Assembly: GCA_003168255.1 (NCBI GenBank) | Contig: PMSU01000102.1 | Span: forward strand, 1 to 36,271 | DNA length: 36,271 nt | DNA from: Actinomycetota bacterium | GTDB taxonomy: Bacteria > Actinomycetota > Actinomycetes > Streptosporangiales > Streptosporangiaceae | Direction of reading: 5' to 3' | Shown: positions 30,835-36,271 of the stretch, piece by piece | Layout of the letters: each line of letters opens with the position of its first letter | Position numbering within the stretch: the first letter of the stretch is position 1 | Made by a program: the position numbers and the translations under genes | Notes under the pieces: model-generated | Database searches by the model: none | Told to the model about the DNA's origin: nothing | The model's input: the letters and a program-made list of their open reading frames with translations, nothing else

Positions 30835-31443
30835 ATGTCCCAGCCCCATCCGACACCAGCCAAGGGCCGACCACGGGACTCACGTGCGACCAAGGAGCTG
30901 TTGCTCGCGGCGGCAACCGAAGAGTTCTCCGAGTACGGACTGGCTGGCGCCCGGATCGACCGCATCGCTGAGCGCGCGGGAGCCAACAAGCGCCTGCTCT
31001 ACGTCTACTTCGGCGATAAAGACAAGATCTTCGACGCGGTCATCGAGCGCCAGATCGGCCTGCTCGCCGAGACGGTCCCGCTAACCCCTGGCGACCTCGG
31101 CAGCTATGCCAGCGCGCGCTTCGACTACATGGTCAAGAACCCGCAGGCGGCGCGGCTCGCCGGGTGGCGCGCCTTCGAGCGCGCCGAGCCAACCGAGGCT
31201 GAGCGGCGCGGCTACAAGGCCAAGGTAAACGCCATCGCCAAAGCGCAACGCGAAGGCAAACTCTACGACGGCATGCCCGCACTAGACATGTTCGCGATCG
31301 TGCTGCGCATGACCGAGAGCTGGCTCAGCGCCCCGCCCGCCCTTATGGCCGTAGCCGGCAAAGATCCACTGTCATCAGCCCGACTGCGACAGCACCGCAA
31401 GGCGCTCGTCGAAGCCGTGCGCCGCATGACCGATCCTCAGTAG
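30835..31443 (+). CDS. TetR/AcrR-family transcriptional regulator
   Basis: A 202-residue regulator. The N-terminal helix-turn-helix is at residues 15-62: TKELLLAAATEEFSEYGLAG, then ARIDRIAERAGANKRLLYVY and FGDKDKIFDAVI, a canonical TetR DNA-binding domain. The C-terminal ligand domain is helical (YASARFDYMVKNPQAARLAG, then RAFERAEPT) and resembles the TetR_C_ group with two conserved helices around ERAEPTEAERRGYKAK. It is divergent from the aldo/keto reductase gene over a 120-nt spacer with an 8-6-8 operator and likely represses both that gene and itself. Confidence 0.94.
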   Translation: MSQPHPTPAKGRPRDSRATKELLLAAATEEFSEYGLAGARIDRIAERAGANKRLLYVYFGDKDKIFDAVIERQIGLLAETVPLTPGDLGSYASARFDYMVKNPQAARLAGWRAFERAEPTEAERRGYKAKVNAIAKAQREGKLYDGMPALDMFAIVLRMTESWLSAPPALMAVAGKDPLSSARLRQHRKALVEAVRRMTDPQ

Positions 31444-31483
31444 AACGCGCACCAGGCCGATGTGGAAGACGGATCCTGACTCC

Positions 31484-31514
31484 TTGCCTGCCATTTGTGC
31501 GTTCGGAGTATAAT
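31484..31514 (+). promoter_or_regulatory. Candidate sigma-70-type promoter of second tetR gene
   Basis: A perfect TATAAT at 31509-31514 is preceded by TTGCCT at 31484-31489 (spacer 19, slightly long). It lies 58 nt before the start codon in an A/T-rich island unusual for this GC-rich region. Confidence 0.5.
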
Positions 31515-31571
31515 TCTTTTCGACATAACGTCCAAAGGAAGATCCGTGTAAAGCGGGCAGGAGCGCCGCTC

Positions 31572-32249
31572 ATGAGTCCGCGCGCGTACAAGCTGGGCCA
31601 GCGTCAGGCCGCGATTGACGAGACCCGCGGCCGGGTGATCACCGCCGCCCGCGAGTTGCTTGTGTCCGCAGACCCGGGCCGGTTCAGCATCGACGCGGTT
31701 GCGCAGAAGGCGGACGTCTCCCGGGCCACGGTCTACTACCAGTTCCGTTCCAAGCTGGGCCTGCTCGAGGCGCTGTTCGACTCGGTCGCCGCGGCTGGCG
31801 GCATGGCCGGGCTGGCCGACGCGTTCGGGCAGCCCGATCCGCTGGCCGCGCTCGATGATTACATCGCGGTGTTCGGCCGGTTCTGGGGCTCGGACCGGAT
31901 GCTGCACCGGCGCCTGCATGGTCTGGCTGCGCTGGATCCTGACCTGGGAGAGGCGCTGCTGGCGCGCCAGGAGTGGCGCAGGCGCGGTGCGACCGCCCTG
32001 GTCAGCAGGTTCACCGAGCAGCAGGGGACCCCGCCCGCCGAGTTGCAGCCCGATGTGATCGACGTGCTGTTCACCGTGACCAGCTTCGAGACATTCGACG
32101 CACTGGCGGGTGCGGATAAGACGCCAGAAGCCGTCGTGCCGCTGGTCCAGCACCTCGCCCGCGCGGCCGTGGCCCTCACGGCCCGGCCGGTCGCGACGGA
32201 TTCGGCCCGTCCAGCGTCTGCCCGGCGGCGCCGCAGCGCGCCGCGCTGA
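31572..32249 (+). CDS. TetR/AcrR-family transcriptional regulator
   Basis: A 225-residue regulator. The HTH domain spans about residues 15-65 (IDETRGRVITAARELLVSAD, then FSIDAVAQKADVSRATVYYQ and FRSKLGLLEALFDSV). The ligand domain begins GGMAGLADAFGQPDPLAALD and contains VFGRFWGSDRMLHRRLHGLA. The C-terminus is Arg/Ala-rich (ARRRRSAPR), and the stop codon lies inside the first unit of a 17-bp tandem repeat, which suggests the tail was altered by the repeat array. ATG 31572 has GGAG 9 nt upstream. The SDR gene downstream on the same strand is a possible target. Confidence 0.9.
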   Translation: MSPRAYKLGQRQAAIDETRGRVITAARELLVSADPGRFSIDAVAQKADVSRATVYYQFRSKLGLLEALFDSVAAAGGMAGLADAFGQPDPLAALDDYIAVFGRFWGSDRMLHRRLHGLAALDPDLGEALLARQEWRRRGATALVSRFTEQQGTPPAELQPDVIDVLFTVTSFETFDALAGADKTPEAVVPLVQHLARAAVALTARPVATDSARPASARRRRSAPR

Positions 32250-32318
32250 GCAGCGCGCCCCGCTGAGCAGCGCGCCGCGCTGAGCAGCGCGCCGCGCTGA
32301 GCAGCGCGCCCCGCTGAG
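32234..32318. repeat. Minisatellite, 17 bp x 5
   Basis: Five head-to-tail copies of CAGCGCGCCGCGCTGAG (copies 2 and 5 have C for G at position 11). The first copy supplies the TGA stop of the TetR gene. Each unit is itself nearly palindromic (CAGCGCG/CGCGCTG) and can fold into a hairpin, so the array could also terminate transcription. Confidence 0.95.
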
Positions 32319-32344
32319 CAGCCCGGCCCTGGGACTTCGCCTCA

Positions 32345-32402
32345 AGCCGGCCACCCGGACCGGGCGGCTTCGCTTCTCAAGCTAGCCACCCGGACCGGGC
32401 GG
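32345..32402. repeat. Paired hairpin direct repeats in a 336-nt gene-free stretch
   Basis: CCACCCGGACCGGGCGG occurs at 32351-32367 and 32386-32402, each able to form a small CCCGG/CCGGG stem. Together with the 17-bp array they fill the region 32250-32585 between tetR and the SDR gene. No gene is seen there. Confidence 0.8.
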
Positions 32403-32585
32403 CCGTCGCGCCTCGCGCTGGCCGGCCCGGCCGGGCCACGGCCCGCCATTCCTCCTTCGTCCGGCTCGTGCCGTCACTCTCCCCAGCGGCGCGCTCTCGG
32501 CCTGCTCGGCGCATGACATAATTCAGTCAGATCAACTGTTGGAATGAATCTTCCGCGAAGCTTCAGCAACCTCATGGAGGAGACG

Positions 32586-33407
32586 ATGGAGTCCATGCCG
32601 ATGCGGGGCCGGGTAGCCCTTGTGGCCGGGGCCAGCAAGGGGATCGGGGCGGCAACCGCCGAGGCGTTCGCCGCCGCCGGTGCCTCAGTTGTCCTGGCGG
32701 CCCGCGACATCACCGCCCTGGAGTCCGTCGCGAAACGGATCAGCGGCAGCGGCGGCCAGGCGATCGCCGTTCGCACCGACGTCGCGGACACCGATTCGAT
32801 GCGCAACCTGGTCGGCCAGGCGATGGCGAGCTATGGACGGCTCGACGCGGCGTTCAACAATGCCACCGATGGCCCGCTGCCGGCTCCGCTGGCTGACATC
32901 GACCCCGACGAGTTCGACCGCGGCATCGCCACGAACATCCGCGGCACATTCCTGGGGATGAAGTTCCAGATCCCGGCCATGCTGCAAGGCGGCGGCGGCG
33001 CGATCGTGAACATGGCCTCGGTAGCCGGCGTCACCGGTATCGCCAACCTCGCGGCCTACGTTGCCGGCAAGGCCGGCATTATCGGCCTGACGAAGGTCGC
33101 CGCGCTCGATTATGCCGACCAGGGCATCCGGGTCAATGTCGTGGCGCCCGGCCCCATCCTGACGCACCATCTGGCAGCAGCAGGCCCGCAAGCCCAGCGC
33201 CAGGCAGGCCTGGCCACGCCGATGCACAGGACAGGAACCACGTCCGAGGTCGCGCAGACCGTGCTCTGGCTTTGCTCGCAGCAGTCCTCATTCATCACCG
33301 GGGCCGTCATCCCGATCGATGGCGGCCAGGGCGCGGGGCACAAGCCTCCGCAGATGTACCGGCAGGGCGAATCGATGCGCCCGCCGGCCGGAGACCCCTC
33401 GAGCTAG
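32586..33407 (+). CDS. Short-chain dehydrogenase/reductase (classical SDR)
   Basis: A 273-residue NAD(P)-dependent oxidoreductase. The cofactor loop is AGASKGIGAATAEAFAAAGA, with DVADTD, the NNA motif (AFNNATDGPL), NMASVAGVTGIAN, and the catalytic Tyr-Lys in YVAGKAG. The C-terminus has RVNVVAPGPILT and VLWLCSQQSSFITGAVIPID followed by GG, as usual. ATG 32586 has GGAGG 5 nt upstream; ATG 32574 lies inside that site and is less likely. The substrate is unknown. A TetR gene lies upstream on the same strand. Confidence 0.95.
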   Translation: MESMPMRGRVALVAGASKGIGAATAEAFAAAGASVVLAARDITALESVAKRISGSGGQAIAVRTDVADTDSMRNLVGQAMASYGRLDAAFNNATDGPLPAPLADIDPDEFDRGIATNIRGTFLGMKFQIPAMLQGGGGAIVNMASVAGVTGIANLAAYVAGKAGIIGLTKVAALDYADQGIRVNVVAPGPILTHHLAAAGPQAQRQAGLATPMHRTGTTSEVAQTVLWLCSQQSSFITGAVIPIDGGQGAGHKPPQMYRQGESMRPPAGDPSS

Positions 33408-33470
33408 GTTTCAGTCCTCGGCCGGGCCCGCCGCGGGGTCCCCACTGGCCGGCTCTGTTCCAATGGGTGC

Positions 33471-34268
33471 ATGTGCACGGCCATCCTCAGCATCGAACCG
33501 GACGCCCCTGTCCTGCTCGCCGGTATCCGTGACGAGTTCGTGGGCCGTGCCTGGCAGTCCCCTGGACGACACTGGCCGGACTATCCGGGCCTGATCGGGG
33601 GTCGGGATCTGCTGGCGGGAGGGACCTGGCTGGCGGTAGCGCCCTCGGCGAGGCGGGTGGCCTGCGTGCTCAACGGGCGGGGCGTGATGGCGCCGGCCGG
33701 ATCACGGCGGACACGGGGCGTACTGCCCCTGCAGGCCGCGGCCGAGGGAAAGCTGGCGCCAGCCGGGCTGGCGGATTTCGATCCTTTTCACCTGTTGACC
33801 GCGGAGCCGGGGAGGGTCGCCCTGGCCAGCTGGGATGGCGAGAACCTTGTCGAGCAGGAGCTGGCCGGCGGCCTGCACGCGGTCGTGAACAGCGGCCTCG
33901 GCAGTGACCTGCTGGCGGCCGAGGCGCCGGGATCCGGGGACGGGCGTATCACCGGGCGTGAGCACGAACTGGCCCGCGTCGCCCACTTCCTGCCCCGGTT
34001 TCGCGCTGCGGCACGCCCCGCGCCGCGGCCGGGCAGCCCGGTCTTGCAGGCCTGGGGAGAATGGCTGCCGCTGCTGAACGGCGACGGCATCACCCGGGAC
34101 GATCCGCGGGCGCTGATCGTGCGGCACGACCTCGGCGGCGGACGGATATGGGGCACGACCTCGATATCCCTGATCGCGCTGTCGCCCGATGAGGTGCGCT
34201 ACGACTTCACCGGCACGCCAGGCGACCCGGCGGCCTGGTACCCGGTTCCTGTGCGCAAGCCGGGCTGA
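33471..34268 (+). CDS. TANGO2/NRDE-family protein
   Basis: A 265-residue member of the NRDE (TANGO2) family, an Ntn-hydrolase-like fold. It begins MCTAILSIEPDAPVLLAGIR followed by DE, so Cys2 becomes the N-terminal residue after Met removal and IRDE corresponds to the family's NRDE. GGRDLLAGGTWLAVAPSARR is the conserved GG(R)D..AGGTW block, and ACVLNGRG follows. The ending has IVRHDLGGGRIWGTTSISLI (the GTxSS/T block). TANGO2 proteins are implicated in haem or lipid handling; the bacterial role is not settled. No operon partner is close. Confidence 0.88.
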   Translation: MCTAILSIEPDAPVLLAGIRDEFVGRAWQSPGRHWPDYPGLIGGRDLLAGGTWLAVAPSARRVACVLNGRGVMAPAGSRRTRGVLPLQAAAEGKLAPAGLADFDPFHLLTAEPGRVALASWDGENLVEQELAGGLHAVVNSGLGSDLLAAEAPGSGDGRITGREHELARVAHFLPRFRAAARPAPRPGSPVLQAWGEWLPLLNGDGITRDDPRALIVRHDLGGGRIWGTTSISLIALSPDEVRYDFTGTPGDPAAWYPVPVRKPG

Positions 34269-34283
34269 CGCCCGGAGATATCC

Positions 34284-34395
34284 CTAAGCGGTTAGCCGGC
34301 GGTCGAGCATGGCGCGGACTCGTGCGGCGCGTCGTGGTTTAGCTCGTCGTATATCGCCAGTGCCTGCTGCCAGGCCAGCCGGCCGGACTTTAACC
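34284..34395 (-). pseudogene. TPR-regulator C-terminal remnant
   Basis: On the minus strand one frame reads GRLAWQQALAIYDELNHD, the last tetratricopeptide repeat of an AfsR/SARP-type regulator. The end of the repeat continues in another frame as ARVRAMLDRRLTA followed by a TAG at 34284-34286. Intact family members end WQQALAIYDELGHPDAxxVRARL, so a small indel has split the gene, and everything upstream has been lost. It fills most of the gap between the TANGO2 gene and the next frame. Confidence 0.6.
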
Positions 34396-34508
34396 GTCTG
34401 CGCCGCTGGCCCCATGGCGTCTTGATGACGCAACTGTGGCCTTTTTGGTGGTACCTGGGCTGCCGCAGGACGGTCCGGGGTCCGCGGCCGCGCGACGTAT
34501 CGTGCACT

Positions 34509-34908
34509 ATGGCGGACGCGAGCGTCAGGACGAGATTGCGAATCCTGCGGCCGTGGATCTTTCTCATCGCGGTTGTCGTCCTGCTGCTGGCCGTCATCGG
34601 GAGCGGGGGATACGCCCTCTGGTACCCGGCGGACCTACCACGTATGGCCCGGTCAGGCGGACTTGAGCCACGTGCGCTGGTGCGGGCGGGACCACGCAAA
34701 CCTGGGCGCAGGTCACGTCGTCGGGCAGCACGCCGATCCAGCCTGTGGGCGGGTACCCGCCGCTGGGGCCGCAGCGGCAGCTGTTCGCGGCCGTGACCCC
34801 TGACTCGCAGCGGTACGCGCTCGGCTCGCCGCCGCTGCCCTGCCCGATGATCGTGTACCTGCGAATCGCCCCGAACCGCTACCTGCCCTACTCCATCGAG
34901 GGAGGGCC
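34509..34908 (+). pseudogene. Frameshifted membrane-anchored or exported protein
   Basis: The frame opens MADASVRTRLRILRPWIFLI and AVVVLLLAVIGSGGYALWYP, a clear N-terminal membrane helix. It then turns into Arg-rich nonsense and stops at 34796. Another frame carries a sensible continuation: TTQTWAQVTSSGSTPIQPVG, YPPLGPQRQLFAAVTPDSQR and MIVYLRIAPNRYLPYSIEGG. A TGA near 34664 lies between. I infer one gene broken by a frameshift plus a stop. The second frame stays open into the SSI-like lipoprotein gene. I do not recognise the family. Confidence 0.5.
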
Positions 34909-34990
34909 GCAACACGCTACCGGGATGCAGGGCCGTTACCATTTGTGCGTGATTCTGGAACCACCCGAGCGCCGGCCGCGTCCAACGAAC

Positions 34991-35488
34991 ATGAAATTCT
35001 TCGTACCGCTGACAGACGTCCCGCACAAGATCGGCGTAGCAGCTGTCCTGGGTGCCGTCGTGGCGCTGGCCGCGGCATGCGGCAGCCAGAGCGGCACGGG
35101 CGGCGCGGCCAGCACAGGCGCGTCGAAGCCGGCTTCATCGCTGACCATCAGCGTCACCGCGGCCCGCGGCGCCGTACCGCGGCACTGGACCCTGACCTGC
35201 GAGCCGGCCGGCGGAACCCATCCGAACCCGCAGACCGCCTGCATCACCCTGGATCACGTCAAGGATCCGTTCGCGCCGGTGCCGTCAGGCGTCATGTGCT
35301 CGATGATCGCCAGCGGGCCGCAGACCGCGTCCATCACAGGGATCTGGGACGGCAAGCATGTGACGGCCACCTACTCCAGGGACAACGGCTGCCAGACCGA
35401 ACGCTGGAACAAGATCTCGAAGGTACTCGGCCAGGTGAACCCTGGCGGGCCCATGATTCCGGCCACGAGCAGCACGCCGTCCAGCTAA
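34991..35488 (+). CDS. Lipoprotein of the Streptomyces subtilisin inhibitor (SSI) family
   Basis: A 165-residue protein. The N-terminus is a lipoprotein signal peptide (VAAVLGAVVALAAACGS) with lipobox LAAAC, Cys30, so it should be anchored to the outer face of the membrane. The SSI domain spans about 65-148: LTCEPAGGTHPNPQTAC (Cys70-Cys84), SGVMCSMIASGPQTA (Cys103), GIWDGKHVTATYSRDNGCQ (Cys134) and RWNKISKVLG. The four cysteines match the two SSI disulfides. The reactive-site loop MC-x-M-V of SSI reads MCSMI, so the P1 residue is Met105 with Ile106 as P1'. It would inhibit subtilisin-type proteases. No clear ribosome site precedes the ATG; the frame is open far upstream. Confidence 0.82.
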   Translation: MKFFVPLTDVPHKIGVAAVLGAVVALAAACGSQSGTGGAASTGASKPASSLTISVTAARGAVPRHWTLTCEPAGGTHPNPQTACITLDHVKDPFAPVPSGVMCSMIASGPQTASITGIWDGKHVTATYSRDNGCQTERWNKISKVLGQVNPGGPMIPATSSTPSS

Positions 35489-35673
35489 CCCGATCGTTCA
35501 CCGGTCTTGGTGAGCTGAGGGGGATCCACGGAGCGATCCTGCGGCTCGCGTTCATTGACGGCCTTGACAGCCCGCCGTTTTGCCAACCGATGATGCCCGG
35601 TCCGGTGCTGCGGCGACCGAGCTCACCGGCCTAGTCGGCCTTCCGGCTGACTGCGCGCCTGGGTTGTGGATCT
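35489..35673. other. Intergenic region, no gene seen
   Basis: Convergent spacer of 185 bases between the SSI-like lipoprotein and the HNH gene. It contains GGCCTAGTCGGCC at about 35628, a small stem that could help terminate transcription, and nothing else recognisable. Confidence 0.5.
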
Positions 35674-36270
35674 TTAGGTGGGGTGCTGGCTGGGCAGGGT
35701 GATGTAGCGGCGTCCGGCGGGGGTGAGCCAGGCCATGACGCCGGGGAGGATCTGTTCGAGTGTCCAGTCTTCGGCTTGTTTCATCCGGTGGTGCCGGCGG
35801 CAGAGGGGGGCGAGGTTGCACTCGCAGGTCAGCCCGTCCTGGTCATAGGGGATGGTGTGGTCCAGGTCGCAGGTGTCGGCGGGGCGGCCGCAGCCGTAGT
35901 AGCTGCAGGTGCAGCTGCGGGCGCGGATGAGGCGTTGCAGGGCGGCGCTGGGCCGGTAGCCGGGTTCGCAGTGGCGGTGGTCGCAGCCGCCGGCGGCGAT
36001 CGGCTCGGCGGTGACGTTCACGGTCCACCCGCCGTCTGCGGTGGCTTTGGTGCGGGTGGCGGTGCCGTAGCCGAGGGCGCGTCCGGCGGGGCCGGTGACG
36101 GTGAGGTGCCAGCGGGTGGCGCGGTGCCCGGCGGCGGCGCAGGCGAGCGCGCGGGCGGTGTCGGGGTCCAGCGGCCCGTATCCGGCGGCGGCGCCGGGCG
36201 TGTTGCCGAGGCCGAGCAGGGTGAGAAGGGGGATGGTGAGGTTGACGGACCCGGCCAGCGGCGGCAGGCT
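35674..36270 (-). CDS. DUF222/13E12-type HNH endonuclease domain protein, 5'-truncated by window
   Basis: The minus-strand frame is open from the window edge, so the N-terminal DUF222 part is mostly outside. The visible 198 residues include the end of DUF222 (GPLDPDTARALACAAAGHRA, RWHLTVTGPAGRALGYGTAT) and an HNH nuclease module: GYRPSAALQRLIRARSCTC, YYGCGRPADTCDLDHTIPYD (the HNH beta-beta-alpha metal motif with Cys and Asp-His), and CNLAPLCRRHHRMKQAEDW. These proteins are repeated many times in actinobacterial genomes as 13E12 repeat proteins. They probably cut DNA, but the role is unclear. A TAA ends the gene at 35674-35676. Confidence 0.92.
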   Translation of the reverse strand, partial: SLPPLAGSVNLTIPLLTLLGLGNTPGAAAGYGPLDPDTARALACAAAGHRATRWHLTVTGPAGRALGYGTATRTKATADGGWTVNVTAEPIAAGGCDHRHCEPGYRPSAALQRLIRARSCTCSYYGCGRPADTCDLDHTIPYDQDGLTCECNLAPLCRRHHRMKQAEDWTLEQILPGVMAWLTPAGRRYITLPSQHPT

Positions 36271-36271
36271 G

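Noticed and set aside
34292..35026. A 244-codon minus-strand frame
   Set aside because: Only its last ~30 codons resemble protein (the TPR remnant); the rest is antisense to a decayed gene and the lipoprotein start.
1..36271. tRNA, rRNA or riboswitch genes
   Set aside because: No cloverleaf with T-loop consensus, ribosomal segment or known riboswitch core was recognised by eye on either strand.

Overview
The window is very GC-rich, with strong G/C preference at third codon positions, frequent GTG starts and actinobacterial gene families (DUF2236/MpaB oxygenases, an ECF41/SigJ sigma factor, AfsR-like STAND regulators, DUF222-HNH endonuclease, an SSI-type inhibitor). It looks like chromosomal DNA of a soil actinomycete, perhaps Streptosporangiales-like; genus cannot be set from sequence alone. 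It is mostly ordinary accessory chromosome: short operons, many secreted proteins, several decayed genes and numerous GC-rich minisatellites. No CRISPR array, prophage, insertion sequence or RNA gene was recognised.

Bases 1-5110 form a stress/low-oxygen-type island: the end of an ADP-forming acyl-CoA synthetase, a decayed universal stress protein (USP) gene, three intact USPs, a DoxX-like membrane protein and arginine deiminase. Two sites resembling the DosR/DevR box lie 70-85 nt upstream of a USP and the doxX-like gene, suggesting a dormancy-type regulon. Bases 5201-7171 are a textbook ECF41 module: a matching target promoter, an NAD-dependent epimerase and the sigma factor with its SnoaL-like regulatory domain. 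Bases 7172-12014 hold an orphan MreB-like gene, an atypical phosphotransferase and a divergent HTH-NTPase-TPR regulator.

Bases 12221-15010 carry small housekeeping-like genes (DUF6918-like, small membrane protein, Lon N-domain protein, GNAT, holin-like protein) and an AraC-regulator remnant. Bases 15044-17978 hold two divergent secreted repeat proteins separated by a 42-bp near-perfect palindrome. Bases 18037-21296 hold an AlkA-type glycosylase and an overlapping MpaB-oxygenase/ABC1-kinase pair. Next come a large secreted subtilase with a sedolisin-like residue pattern, a PIG-L deacetylase, a proline-iminopeptidase scrap, a 14-helix MFS exporter, a second MpaB oxygenase and a secreted seven-bladed lectin-like propeller flanked by 24-bp direct repeats.

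Bases 29854-36271 hold an aldo/keto reductase with a divergent TetR gene and a clear operator, a TetR-SDR pair, a TANGO2/NRDE protein, two decayed genes, a lipoprotein form of the Streptomyces subtilisin inhibitor family, and a DUF222-HNH endonuclease running off the end. The best candidates for something new are the sedolisin-like subtilase, the lipid-anchored SSI inhibitor, the direct-repeat-flanked lectin cassette, the 42-bp palindrome and the two paired regulatory sites in the stress island. I see no convincing multi-gene defence or biosynthetic system.
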